NCBI GenBank assembly: GCA_964229355.1
Contig: CAXRDE010000025.1
Coordinates: 310,001-374,000, forward strand
Origin: CAXRDE01 sp964229355
GTDB lineage: Bacteria > Cyanobacteriota > Sericytochromatia > UBA7694
Length of the DNA stretch: 64,000 bases
Direction: 5' to 3'
In this document: in pieces, positions 1 through 9,869 of the stretch
Position numbering within the stretch: the first letter of the stretch is position 1
Layout: every line of letters begins with the position of its first letter
The notes under the pieces: generated by a model
What the model was told of the DNA's origin: nothing
Databases searched by the model: none
Seen by the model: the letters and a program-made list of their open reading frames with translations, nothing else
Position numbers and translations under genes: made by a program

Positions 1-1925
1 GTGAAGGCAACTGAAATGCTATTGTGGTCGGGAGCTGTGTTTTCCCAACAAATAAAAGGCGTAATGAGTTCTTGAGGGGCCAGCCCTCCATGACTAAAGC
101 CATAGACACCTGGGGTTTTAAATGGGTGGAGCGTTTTAGAAAAGTAGAGATACTGATATTCGCCGTAGCCCTGAGGATACTCTACAAGTTCTTTAGTATT
201 GAACTCCTGTTTGTCTACGGTTCGGATATAGCGTTCACTTTTGGTTGTTTTGCCCGTGAAATCGACAGCAATTTTTTCAGACTCATTGAGAATGCCTGTT
301 AATACAAAGCCATGATCGGTCAGCAAATAGACTTTTCGATAGCCATTTTCAAGTAAAAACTCAATTTGTTTAGCGAAAAAAGCTTCCGATTCAGGCAAGT
401 ATTTCAGAAACTTTTGTTGTAGCTTCTCGCCCATATCATCAATATCTTTGTAAGTGCAAATCATGTATTGATAAGGTTCTGTATTTTCGCTGAGTTGATC
501 AAGATACACAAAGCCAATATTTTTGTCTGGGTTTTGGGCTGACAAGTATTGTTCTCGCTTCTGGTGAACCTTTTCGACCTCACCGTTGGCTTTGTAGATC
601 TGACTCATATTATTCTCAGTCTCTGAAGGCCAATCAGCCAGAATCACATTATTGTTTACTTTATAGTCTTTATCGACTAAATGAACGATGTTCTGAGCAA
701 TTTCATAGGCCACGCCATCCCCTACAATAATGGCGGTTTTACAGTCATTTTCATCAATGATGCGTTGCAAAATGCCTGTTTGGTTTTGTTTGTAGTCACC
801 CAGGTATTTAAACCACTTATCGAGGAAGACATCGACATAGCTTTTGTATAAGCTCTGAAAGGGTTCAATAATTTCAGAGTCATTTAAAAACTCAGTATAG
901 AGATTGCGAATGGCATTATCGAGCTGATAAAAGTGCCGGGTGTAAAACGAGATGCATTGATCCAATGAGTCCAAATAAGCAATGTCTTTTGGATCAAACT
1001 CCAATAAAACCTTCACATCTTTCCAGAACGTAATTTCAAGATTCTGGGCTTGTTTGTTTTGAATACGTTCATTGATGCGCGCTAAATAGTGTGCTCTTTG
1101 TATTGTATCTCTAATATTTTGGCCGATTTCTTTGAACCAGCGTACATCTATTTCTCTAAACGGATGTGCTGAAGAAACCTGCCAAATATTTTCGACATGA
1201 GGCAAGCTATATTGCTTTAAATAAGCGTCAAAAGAGGTCTTATAACTGCGTGAATCTAACCATGTTTTGTAAACCGACATCAGTAACGGATCAACATCAT
1301 TCTGGATGAAGCTTTCAAACAAAACCTTGACGACTTCATTTGCCAATGTTTTGACGGGTTTCTTGAGATAGTCTTGTTTTAAGTGCTCACTCAACTTGCG
1401 GTAAAAGGTTTCACGCACCTGGGCGTCATACTTGGTTTCAAACTGTGTGGGAGCATGGAGAAAGGGTAACAGCTCTTTTTCAAGGTCAAAGATTTCAGAT
1501 GAGCCTTTATGACTTAGATCCATCCAATAGGTACGATCTTTGCCCACACTCACTTTTGCGGCAGCAATCAACTCTTCAGCAGATAAGTTGATGTTTAGAT
1601 TAAGCGTTTGGTGAACCTTATCCTTGAGATAGTTCTGCAAATACTTAATTTCCACATGTCCCTGTGTTTCACAATATTCCCGAATGAACTTTAAGTTTGA
1701 TTTGGGCGACTGGGTATAAACCAAAACCTTGTGGGGCAGCGGTTGCTCGCTTTCAATTAAGTATTTCACATGAAGCTCGTCTACTTCATTGTGTGCCTCA
1801 TAGATTTGGAGTTCTTTAAACTGACTCAAGATGAACTGGCTTTGTCTGGACTCATCAATCAGCACAGCCACCTGATGCTGATCATAGATCTTGTCCAAGT
1901 CCTGTTTTATCCATTGATCAAACAT
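1..1925 (-). CDS. pglZ: BREX phosphatase-like protein PglZ (3' end cut by window edge)
   Basis: An open frame starts with ATG at 1925 and runs without a stop off the left edge, giving 641 codons. BREX-1 PglZ proteins are usually over 800 residues, so roughly the last fifth or more is outside. An alkaline-phosphatase-superfamily core is readable: VGDGVAYEIA near residue 400, LLTDHGF near 536, and an HGGLAPQELITP segment near the truncated end, as in PglZ-domain proteins. It begins 7 nt after the pglX stop, the normal place for pglZ in the brxA-brxB-brxC-pglX-pglZ-brxL order. In BREX, PglZ is needed for phage restriction and host methylation, but its substrate is not settled. The position and motifs make the call strong. 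Confidence 0.88.
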   Translation of the reverse strand, partial: MFDQWIKQDLDKIYDQHQVAVLIDESRQSQFILSQFKELQIYEAHNEVDELHVKYLIESEQPLPHKVLVYTQSPKSNLKFIREYCETQGHVEIKYLQNYLKDKVHQTLNLNINLSAEELIAAAKVSVGKDRTYWMDLSHKGSSEIFDLEKELLPFLHAPTQFETKYDAQVRETFYRKLSEHLKQDYLKKPVKTLANEVVKVLFESFIQNDVDPLLMSVYKTWLDSRSYKTSFDAYLKQYSLPHVENIWQVSSAHPFREIDVRWFKEIGQNIRDTIQRAHYLARINERIQNKQAQNLEITFWKDVKVLLEFDPKDIAYLDSLDQCISFYTRHFYQLDNAIRNLYTEFLNDSEIIEPFQSLYKSYVDVFLDKWFKYLGDYKQNQTGILQRIIDENDCKTAIIVGDGVAYEIAQNIVHLVDKDYKVNNNVILADWPSETENNMSQIYKANGEVEKVHQKREQYLSAQNPDKNIGFVYLDQLSENTEPYQYMICTYKDIDDMGEKLQQKFLKYLPESEAFFAKQIEFLLENGYRKVYLLTDHGFVLTGILNESEKIAVDFTGKTTKSERYIRTVDKQEFNTKELVEYPQGYGEYQYLYFSKTLHPFKTPGVYGFSHGGLAPQELITPFICWENTAPDHNSISVAF

Positions 1926-1931
1926 GTCTAA

Positions 1932-4900
1932 CTACCAATCCGCATTTAGATATTTCTTTAATTGGCCTGCATTAAGCACGTCGTAAGCCAGCATTTTTTT
2001 CTTCTGTAGCGGGGCAATATTTTTGCCCACTCCATCATCAAGAATTGGGTTGTAACCTTCTTCAAGTAGCTCATCAATCTTCACTTTGAAGCTATCAATC
2101 TCTCTCAGTTGACGGCTAATTAAGTCTTTTTCATTTTGAGCACTTGCGCTTTCATCATTGGCAAGATCGGTCTGACGATTAACTAAAGCACGTTCACGTT
2201 GTTCGACATAAACCGATTTAAGACGTAATAGTTTATCGCGACTCCATTTGTAGATGATGATATAAGCATCAAAACCATGATCAGGGCCACTGGTGAGATG
2301 CCAAATAAATGGCGTTTTGGGAAGGTACATAAATAAATTGAGATGGTTTGAAAGTGCATCAAAGAAATCGTTAAACAAATAGGTATTTAGTTCTTTACCT
2401 AAAACACCATCAAAAGATGAAAACTGGGCGTTTGAGAAGCCTTTTTCTTGAAACTTATCTTGAATTTGATCGTATAGAACCTTATCACCAGCATTGGGGA
2501 TCAATGGGATAATCCCGTCCTCATCATCCATTAAAATTTCGCGGATCATGTCTGCAAGAAATTCCATTGCCAGTGTATTCATTCGTTGCTTTGGAATGAC
2601 AGAACTTTCTTTGAACCAATACCAGACATTAATTGGGTTAACCTGGTGCCGAACACAAAATTCTTCAAGGTTATTATTACTTTGGTAAAGTAAATCAAAG
2701 TCATTCTCAATTGAAGTCAGCTCATCAGATGTGAAATTTTTTATTGGAAGTAAATTTATAAAATCTTTTATAAAATTCAACTGAGGTTTGCAGACAACTG
2801 ATAAATCTGTTAAGAAAGCTTTGCGAGCTTTATCAGTTATTGGCAATGAACCGATGCTCTCACCCATTTTTGAAAGAACAGTTCTTTTATCGTATGTGTT
2901 TAATTGATAGACATCAAAAATATTATTGTTGATAATTGATTCATTAATCAGTATTTGTGTAACTATAAAATTTTCATAATTTAAATATGACTTTAAATTA
3001 TTCGAAAATAATTTATATGGTGAGCCTTCATAAGTAACTTCATATAATGAATATTTGCAAAGCTCCATTTTTAAATCAATGTTCATCTTTGATAATTTGG
3101 ATACAATTTCCTCTTGATGTTTGAGAGGAATGCTAAATGGTATTCTTTTAATATCGCCTACTTGTGTTTTTACTGTAGGATTTAGACAGCCAATGATATA
3201 AGAAGCAAGCTTGCTATTTAAAAAACCTAGAGTATAAAAAATTTCAGGATAGTCTTTTATAAAAATGAGTGGAGCATCATTGTCGAACATATTACCTTCA
3301 GGCATGTACCGAAATGATGTTGCTTTGGAGCTAGAGCCTGAAAAATTGAGCCCTTCACGATAGTAGCCTTTTGAAACGCTAGTAGAATTAGTTTCTTGGA
3401 TATTAACAGTTGCCCATAGATTACCAAACCACTTATTATGAGGCCCCCCCTTAGCAAACAAAGACCATTTTGTAGATTCTTTAAGTTGCGTTTGATTATG
3501 AGAAATTTCCCACCAAAACCTCAGATATCTATTATTATTTCCAGTTTGAAGACCATTTTTAATATTAAAAAAATTCTCAAAAAGTGCCGAGCCAAATTTT
3601 TCTCTAAAATCTTCAGATATCCAATAAATTAACGGCCAAGATTTAATAGTTTTTAATTTTGATTGTTCAAGTAAATAAATATGAGCGTTTGATATACCCT
3701 CTATGATGTCACTTAAGGCATTTAAAAAAGTCCCTTTTTTGGCTTTTTCTTGAAGATTATTCGTTAGGTTAAAGTATACCCCTTCGTTCAGTTTACTTTT
3801 TTCTTTATTTAAAATATAAAATGTTGGGGCAGATGCATACCCGCCATCAAATAGGTTTACTCTATCTAACCCCCAATCAACTAATAACTCTATTTTTGTG
3901 CTTTCAATCATTAGCTTTCTTACATCTTCAAATGATTTAATAAACATAAATGAATAGGGGTGAATCATGGCAATTCGGCCAGTTTTATTTGTTAACTCAT
4001 AACATCTCTTAATAAAAGTGGCGTATAAATTTACATGGAATTTATTTGGCTTTTTATAATTTTTTTCTAAAAAGCCCTTAAGGTTTGGCCCGAAATCTGA
4101 ACTATCAGTATATGGTGGATTCGCCGTAGCAATCTCATACTTTTTACTTATTATTTCTAAAAATAAAATAGCATCTTGAGTCTTACGATTTAGAAATGTT
4201 TTACCGTGATTGGTAGCATATTGTTCAACAGCTTGCTTGAGATTTGCAAAAAATGTTTGTTCAAATTCACGATGATCAGCAATCTGGACTTCAGCGAGTA
4301 AATTTCCCTGACCCGAACGATTTAGCTCATCATATAAACCTTGAACCTCACTTCGTAGCTTTTCTTCAATACGCACAAGAGAACCAAATTTATGAGCAAA
4401 TCGTAAATCCCCCCAGATTTCTGCAATGAGTTCCTTTTGCTGTTTACTAAGCTGATTACCTTCTTCAAAAATTTCTTTGACTTCCTCGTAAGGTGGTAAA
4501 TAAAAGTCAGAGGAAACCAGCTTAAATTGAAAGTTACCTGAACTGCGACGCTTTTTCTTGGCCTTGATATATAACCCCAGCTGAGCAAGCTGAATTGCAC
4601 GATCATCTAAATCGACACCATGTAGATTATTTTCAATGATTAATTGAGGCAGATCTTTGTACTCATAATCGGCACCATAGTTTTCAATTTGGTCTTCATA
4701 AAGAGCGTAGAAGAAATCAAAAGCATAGAGTAAAAAGTTACCTGAACCTGAAGCCGGATCAATCAGTTTAATTTCTTCTAAAGGTTTAATTTTTCGGGTT
4801 GCTGTTTCAGGGGCATTGGCAATTTTGTACTGGTTTTTAATGTTCGAATCAGGATACATCTCAAGATAGAGTTTGCCCAGTGAGTTTTCTACTAAAAACT

Positions 4901-5588
4901 GAACAACCCAGCGTGGGGTGTAGACCTGGGATTGGAGTGATACTTTATCGTATTCTGTCTTGGCACCGCTATCTTTAAAGGCGGCTTTCTTGGCGTTGTT
5001 ATAGCTTTCGTAAAGCCAGCCCAGAATATCGTCGCTTTGCCAAATATTGTCTTCAACCTGTGAATCCTTCTCGACAGCGTTAAAGGAGTCAATAATCTCG
5101 TTAAGGGAAACAGCATCGGGCAAATATGCATAAGGATAATCCTTATGAAACAAAGCAATCTCTTCACCCAATTGATCAAATGCAGTTTTAATGTATTCTC
5201 GTATGCCTTCGAGTTCAACAGAGCGCATGTCTGGGCGTTCTTCTAACCAGGCTTTATGCCCAAAAGAGCGATCGCCATGTTCAACTTCTTTGGTGATGAC
5301 AGGTGGAAAAAGTTGGTTCGCTTCCATAACCTTTATGGAAGCAATACGATTGAACAAAGTAAAGGCTAATTCATCAAGTGCTTTTTCACGTCCTGAAGCA
5401 TATGAGCCTGTTTCATCGGTATGATTATCCAGCAATTCTTCAAAGCGAAATCTTTTTTCATGAAGGTCTTCGGGCAATTTTTCAAGTTCGAGCCGTTTAT
5501 TGGCTCCAATACCCAAACGTGCAAAGGATTTATCAAATGACTTTTCAATAAGCTGGCGAATGTGGTCAACGTGTTCTGCAAGTTTCAT
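1932..5588 (-). CDS. pglX: BREX type 1 adenine-specific DNA methyltransferase PglX
   Basis: This 1218-aa protein has the SAM-binding motif DPASGSGNF near residue 276 and the catalytic NPPY motif near 489, both typical of N6-adenine DNA methyltransferases. It also carries the AKGGPHNKW segment near 713 found in PglX target-recognition regions. In BREX-1, PglX methylates a non-palindromic site on host DNA and marks self from phage. The start overlaps the brxC stop by 4 nt (ATGA at 5585-5588), so translation is probably coupled. The middle third (about 2.7-4.15 kb) is markedly more AT-rich than the rest. A run of seven G on the coding strand (3444-3450) lies in the KGG codons, a possible slippage site. 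The reading frame is intact here. Confidence 0.93.
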   Translation of the reverse strand: MKLAEHVDHIRQLIEKSFDKSFARLGIGANKRLELEKLPEDLHEKRFRFEELLDNHTDETGSYASGREKALDELAFTLFNRIASIKVMEANQLFPPVITKEVEHGDRSFGHKAWLEERPDMRSVELEGIREYIKTAFDQLGEEIALFHKDYPYAYLPDAVSLNEIIDSFNAVEKDSQVEDNIWQSDDILGWLYESYNNAKKAAFKDSGAKTEYDKVSLQSQVYTPRWVVQFLVENSLGKLYLEMYPDSNIKNQYKIANAPETATRKIKPLEEIKLIDPASGSGNFLLYAFDFFYALYEDQIENYGADYEYKDLPQLIIENNLHGVDLDDRAIQLAQLGLYIKAKKKRRSSGNFQFKLVSSDFYLPPYEEVKEIFEEGNQLSKQQKELIAEIWGDLRFAHKFGSLVRIEEKLRSEVQGLYDELNRSGQGNLLAEVQIADHREFEQTFFANLKQAVEQYATNHGKTFLNRKTQDAILFLEIISKKYEIATANPPYTDSSDFGPNLKGFLEKNYKKPNKFHVNLYATFIKRCYELTNKTGRIAMIHPYSFMFIKSFEDVRKLMIESTKIELLVDWGLDRVNLFDGGYASAPTFYILNKEKSKLNEGVYFNLTNNLQEKAKKGTFLNALSDIIEGISNAHIYLLEQSKLKTIKSWPLIYWISEDFREKFGSALFENFFNIKNGLQTGNNNRYLRFWWEISHNQTQLKESTKWSLFAKGGPHNKWFGNLWATVNIQETNSTSVSKGYYREGLNFSGSSSKATSFRYMPEGNMFDNDAPLIFIKDYPEIFYTLGFLNSKLASYIIGCLNPTVKTQVGDIKRIPFSIPLKHQEEIVSKLSKMNIDLKMELCKYSLYEVTYEGSPYKLFSNNLKSYLNYENFIVTQILINESIINNNIFDVYQLNTYDKRTVLSKMGESIGSLPITDKARKAFLTDLSVVCKPQLNFIKDFINLLPIKNFTSDELTSIENDFDLLYQSNNNLEEFCVRHQVNPINVWYWFKESSVIPKQRMNTLAMEFLADMIREILMDDEDGIIPLIPNAGDKVLYDQIQDKFQEKGFSNAQFSSFDGVLGKELNTYLFNDFFDALSNHLNLFMYLPKTPFIWHLTSGPDHGFDAYIIIYKWSRDKLLRLKSVYVEQRERALVNRQTDLANDESASAQNEKDLISRQLREIDSFKVKIDELLEEGYNPILDDGVGKNIAPLQKKKMLAYDVLNAGQLKKYLNADW

Positions 5589-8500
5589 GATTGGCGGCTC
5601 TCCTGTAAGGTTTCAACGATCAATTCAATTTCATCATGAGGGTTTGACTGTGCCAGACTGGTTAATTGCATGGTCAAAAGCGTTTTATACTCTTGAACAC
5701 TCATAAACTGTTTCTCAATCTTAAGCTTTACTTTGCGGGGTTGCTTTGGAGTTGGAGTAGGGCTAACAGGAGTCTCTGTTTCTGTTGATGAATCATTATG
5801 ATTAACAGGTTCAGGCTCTGGGGGGCGTTCTCGAATGAACGAACTTTGTACACCAATGATCTCAACCTCTTTATTGGTGGCCAATTGGATATAGTTCATG
5901 ATTTCAGATAAAGAGAACCCTGACTTTGAACATGCAATGCTGAACTCCAAAACAGGTTCGGTTAATTGACGGGCTGCACAGTAAGTTTTCAAGCTACTGA
6001 GTTTTTCTGACTGTTGCCTGTTTAAGTCTTCAGGACAATTTTTGAGTTCATAAAATGCGGATTCAATTTGACTGAGTAACGATGAATAGCGCTCTGTCAT
6101 CACCTGTGCCGCATTTTTCATCGCTTTAAAATAAGCATCTTTAACGGTCTGGGTAATTTCTTGAAGCTTCGAAAAATTCTTAACCATATCCTGACGGAAT
6201 AAACGCTCAAACTCTTCTGATTCCTCGTTAATCTCTGGTACTGATTTTTCAGCTTTAGCAAGCTCCGCAATAACGGCTTGAATAAATTGTTGGTAAGACT
6301 TGACCTTCTCAAAATTTGACTTGATGAAGCGTTGTGCCTTTTGAATGTGTTGAATAGCCTCGGTGAACTCGTCTTGATGCGAGAGCAAGTAGTTTACTTT
6401 ATCAATGTAGTTGTTTTCTGTGGTTTTACTTGAGTAGTTTTGAAGTATTGTCTTTTGATTAAGCACTTTCGGGAATAACTGTTCAAAATTTTCCACGGAC
6501 TCTGTGAGGGTTGAAATGGCTGTGACGAAATGTTCAGCTAATGCCGTAATCGATTCCGCCAATTCAAAATCATTGGTATTCCAAGAAATGCGTTTACCCG
6601 TATGTTTCTGAACCTCTAAGTCCATTAAAATCTGAACAGCCTGACTTTTCTGATTCGCACTCAGAACAACGGAGATAGCCTTAAATTGGGCGTTTTTAAA
6701 TTTACTACTGGACTTAAAAGCTTCCTGGGCTGTGGCGTCATCGTAAGCAAAATAGGTTTGACCGTTATATTTAACGCCTAAACGCCCAGCTCTGAATAAG
6801 ACGGCAAGCGTAGTTACTAACGTACCGAAGGCAAAGCCCCAGGGCGGCCCGGATAAGCCGTCCTCAAGTGAACGACCATCAACATAACGATTTTTTAATT
6901 TTGCGGTGATTTCTTCAACAACTTTAAGATGATCTCCTGTGAAGTTCCCATTGCCATCAAAGAATTTAAAGTCATCCCCTGAAAAGTTTCTGTGTAAGGT
7001 TGTCTTACCATCTTTAAGAACTTTAGTAACCAGACTTTCAGATAACTGGCTCCCAATGCGCTTGGTATAGACATTTTTAATGACCTTGCGCTGTATATCC
7101 TGAATATTGCTTTTAAAGCTCTCTCTGTTAAGCAAATGTTCATCAAAGAGATAAATCAAAGATCCTGAAGTGTAGGCTTTTTCTATGCGAGCACGAATAT
7201 CTTTTTCTTTCTCTTCTTTGATTACTTGTAAATTATTGTTTATTTTACGTTTTTCTTGATCAACATCATCCTTATACTTATCATCCATATATTCATAACG
7301 CTTGATTTCTGTCAGTAATTTATCAATCACCTCAAATTCTTTATTATTTGGAATTAGAGTGATGCTTTCTTTGGCGTATTGGGTTTCTAATTTAACGCTT
7401 TCAACAAAATCCTGTCGATCTTCGTTAATATTATAGAGGCTATAAGCGACAAGTTTTAGATTTTTATTTGAAGAACCGCTAATCTCGTCACCCAAATCAG
7501 ACACCACATTGAATTTAAAAGACTCACTGCCATCACTTACATTGGAAACTGGGTTAAATAAAGCGGTTTTTTTGATGTGATTCACCAATTCACGCTTCTT
7601 CATATACAACTCAACATCAAAATCCTTCATTTCTTCCAAGAGTTTACTTTCAAGGTCAGAAGTGATTTTGTACTGGTGATTGCTAAGTAGAAGTTGTTTT
7701 GCTTCTACCAGGCGATCCAGCGCATCTTGAATCTTTGGTTTGTACTCGTAATAATCCTTGAGGTCTGAGATATAGGCTTTGGTGATATTCTCAAGTGATG
7801 CTGAAACAACATCAGCATCACTCAGCAAATGGATCGTTTTTAACAGTTGCTCGCCATCAATGTAAGAAAAAACACTGCCAAGTATTTTTTGTGCCGTTTC
7901 GTATTTCAGCCCCAAACTTGTAGGCGGAGCTGTTTGCGCTTCAGAGCAAATCTCATAACCTGTCGTGAAATGAAATAATTTTTTCTCTTGAAGATGTTTG
8001 CGTAAAACATCAAAGGTTGTAATGATCATACCTCTGGCAGCGATTTGCGTTGCAACTAAAGCATTTGAGGTAAACAAAAACTTTTGCAAAACATCAAACT
8101 GATACCTGTGAAAAGGGTAATAAGTCGCAAACTCATCAGCAGATTGGGTTTTAGTGGGAAGCGAGGACTTTAGATTGGTTGCATCTAAGACCAGACCTTC
8201 GTTTTTAGTGTAAAAGTCTTTCAATGTTTGTAAGTGAGTATTTTTCTTTTGCAAAAGACGACTGCGAATAATGACGTCAACTTCTGTTGATTCCAGGTGA
8301 AGTTTGGTTTTAAAGCGGTCAGTGACTTTGGTAAGTTGGCTTTTGCTGACATTGGCATTATTGATAACATCATCAAGTTTTTCCTGAGCTATTGCGATTG
8401 TCCAGACTTTATGACTGATGCTCGAAAGCGATTCACTGATGCCTTCAAGATCCAATAAGGTGAACTTTTTTTGACTAATGGCTTCGCTTGCCTCATCGAA

Positions 8501-9256
8501 AATAAACACAATGACTTCATCAGAATTGTAAGCAATATATTTTTCAAGGGCTTCTTTGAGTTTGGTTGATGAAAAATTCTGAATTGAATTCTGATACACC
8601 GATTGCGTGTCATTGTAATTGGCCTCAGAATATCCCATGTCCGTATAGATTTCACGCATAAGCTTTGCGATTTGTCGATTACTGGTACGCGCTTGCTCCC
8701 ACTTTTGATCGGAAAGCCGATGCGCTATTTCGAGAAACTGTTCATGTTTATTTTCAACCAGTAAATCAAACTCCATGTAGCCATACAAATCATCTCTGAA
8801 ACCCAGGCTTTTTAAAAAATTGGCAAAGAGGGTAAAGGCAAGACCGTTATCTGTATTCTGTTTGGCTACATCCAAAAACACCACACGATTCTTGTTGTTT
8901 GTGAGTTTACGAAGTTCGTTTTCTACCAGGCTTTCGTTTGAAACCCCTTTTAAGCGGGGAATGAACCGATCTATCGCAGAGGTTCCGTTTAAAAGGGGGT
9001 TGGACAAGATGTAGCCAAGCATTTTGCCAAAGTATGATTTGCCAGAACCGTAGAAACCTGAGATCCAAACGCCAGTTTCTTTGATATTTGAAGTGAATTG
9101 ATTGGAAAAAGTAGAGAGGTGAGAGGCAATACCTTCTGTAACAATATATGATTCAATTTCGTGTTGCGCTTCGATTTCAGAGCGATCTTCGAGATCAATG
9201 ACGTTTTTAATATCTTCTGTTAAATCAAGTGTCAGTATTTCTTTTATCTTGGTCAT
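5585..9256 (-). CDS. brxC: BREX ATPase BrxC
   Basis: The 1223-aa product has a P-loop GFYGSGKS at residues 67-74 and a Walker B segment (VIVFIFDEASE) near 254, matching the large ATPase of BREX systems, which runs to about 1200 residues. The C-terminal region is charged and has a proline/threonine-rich linker near residue 1165. BrxC is required for restriction and is thought to be an ORC/Cdc6-type remodelling ATPase acting with PglX, PglZ and BrxB; that role comes from family knowledge. It sits between brxB (61-nt gap) and pglX (4-nt overlap). The base composition is AT-rich like the rest of the island. Confidence 0.93.
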   Translation of the reverse strand: MTKIKEILTLDLTEDIKNVIDLEDRSEIEAQHEIESYIVTEGIASHLSTFSNQFTSNIKETGVWISGFYGSGKSYFGKMLGYILSNPLLNGTSAIDRFIPRLKGVSNESLVENELRKLTNNKNRVVFLDVAKQNTDNGLAFTLFANFLKSLGFRDDLYGYMEFDLLVENKHEQFLEIAHRLSDQKWEQARTSNRQIAKLMREIYTDMGYSEANYNDTQSVYQNSIQNFSSTKLKEALEKYIAYNSDEVIVFIFDEASEAISQKKFTLLDLEGISESLSSISHKVWTIAIAQEKLDDVINNANVSKSQLTKVTDRFKTKLHLESTEVDVIIRSRLLQKKNTHLQTLKDFYTKNEGLVLDATNLKSSLPTKTQSADEFATYYPFHRYQFDVLQKFLFTSNALVATQIAARGMIITTFDVLRKHLQEKKLFHFTTGYEICSEAQTAPPTSLGLKYETAQKILGSVFSYIDGEQLLKTIHLLSDADVVSASLENITKAYISDLKDYYEYKPKIQDALDRLVEAKQLLLSNHQYKITSDLESKLLEEMKDFDVELYMKKRELVNHIKKTALFNPVSNVSDGSESFKFNVVSDLGDEISGSSNKNLKLVAYSLYNINEDRQDFVESVKLETQYAKESITLIPNNKEFEVIDKLLTEIKRYEYMDDKYKDDVDQEKRKINNNLQVIKEEKEKDIRARIEKAYTSGSLIYLFDEHLLNRESFKSNIQDIQRKVIKNVYTKRIGSQLSESLVTKVLKDGKTTLHRNFSGDDFKFFDGNGNFTGDHLKVVEEITAKLKNRYVDGRSLEDGLSGPPWGFAFGTLVTTLAVLFRAGRLGVKYNGQTYFAYDDATAQEAFKSSSKFKNAQFKAISVVLSANQKSQAVQILMDLEVQKHTGKRISWNTNDFELAESITALAEHFVTAISTLTESVENFEQLFPKVLNQKTILQNYSSKTTENNYIDKVNYLLSHQDEFTEAIQHIQKAQRFIKSNFEKVKSYQQFIQAVIAELAKAEKSVPEINEESEEFERLFRQDMVKNFSKLQEITQTVKDAYFKAMKNAAQVMTERYSSLLSQIESAFYELKNCPEDLNRQQSEKLSSLKTYCAARQLTEPVLEFSIACSKSGFSLSEIMNYIQLATNKEVEIIGVQSSFIRERPPEPEPVNHNDSSTETETPVSPTPTPKQPRKVKLKIEKQFMSVQEYKTLLTMQLTSLAQSNPHDEIELIVETLQESRQS

Positions 9257-9317
9257 CGTTCTACTGCTTTTCTTCTGCTTTCAATTCAATTCTATGATGC
9301 CTGTGTTTGTATTGGCT

Positions 9318-9869
9318 CTACTCAATGAGAATACAACGGTACTTGGATCCTAATTTAATGTTTAAGAAATAGAGGTTATCACCTTCTATTTTGGACGGAT
9401 AAAAAATCACTAATGGTAGCTTGAGTTCCATCACCGACCTGTTTTCCATAATGGAGACATTTTCAATGCCAGTGCCGAACAAAGCACCTGTGCGCACCAG
9501 AAATGGTATTTTGTTATTTTCATGGGCATTTTGTATTGCCTGAATAATTAAATTAAATAAATCGGGTTCAGTATCTTCCGGTGAGTTAAAGACTTTATGA
9601 GGAGTAGACGAAAAGCTTTGATAATACTCCTTAAAAGCATCCCAACCATCAGCATCAATATATTGCACAAAGAGCTTGCTAATATCAATGAATTCAGCCG
9701 TTGCTGCATAAATCTCTTTGGCTTTCTGAACATACAAATGCTCTTCTGCTGGAGGGTAAGAGAACAAAATACTATTCCCACCATTCGCTTTTCTTTTGAG
9801 CTGTTCTAGGTTATTTAAGTAATGTTTTAAATCATCGAACTTTTTTTGATGATCAACAATATAGGCCAT
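9318..9869 (-). CDS. brxB: BREX protein BrxB (DUF1788 family)
   Basis: A 183-aa protein of the size of DUF1788/BrxB, placed between brxA and brxC as in BREX-1 loci. Readable features are an N-terminal helix (KKFDDLKHYLNNLEQLKRKA), a SILFSYPPAEEHLYV segment and a C-terminal beta-rich part ending in LGSKYRCILIE. These resemble the P-loop-lacking DUF1788 pattern, in which the second half ends on conserved strands. The start codon overlaps the end of brxA by 17 nt, so the two are probably translated together. Its biochemical role is unknown. The assignment rests mostly on size and gene order, with supporting sequence character. Confidence 0.85.
   Translation of the reverse strand: MAYIVDHQKKFDDLKHYLNNLEQLKRKANGGNSILFSYPPAEEHLYVQKAKEIYAATAEFIDISKLFVQYIDADGWDAFKEYYQSFSSTPHKVFNSPEDTEPDLFNLIIQAIQNAHENNKIPFLVRTGALFGTGIENVSIMENRSVMELKLPLVIFYPSKIEGDNLYFLNIKLGSKYRCILIE

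Noticed and set aside
24..302. Open frame of 92 codons on the plus strand at the left edge
   Set aside because: It lies antisense to pglZ, whose minus-strand frame has readable phosphatase-superfamily motifs.
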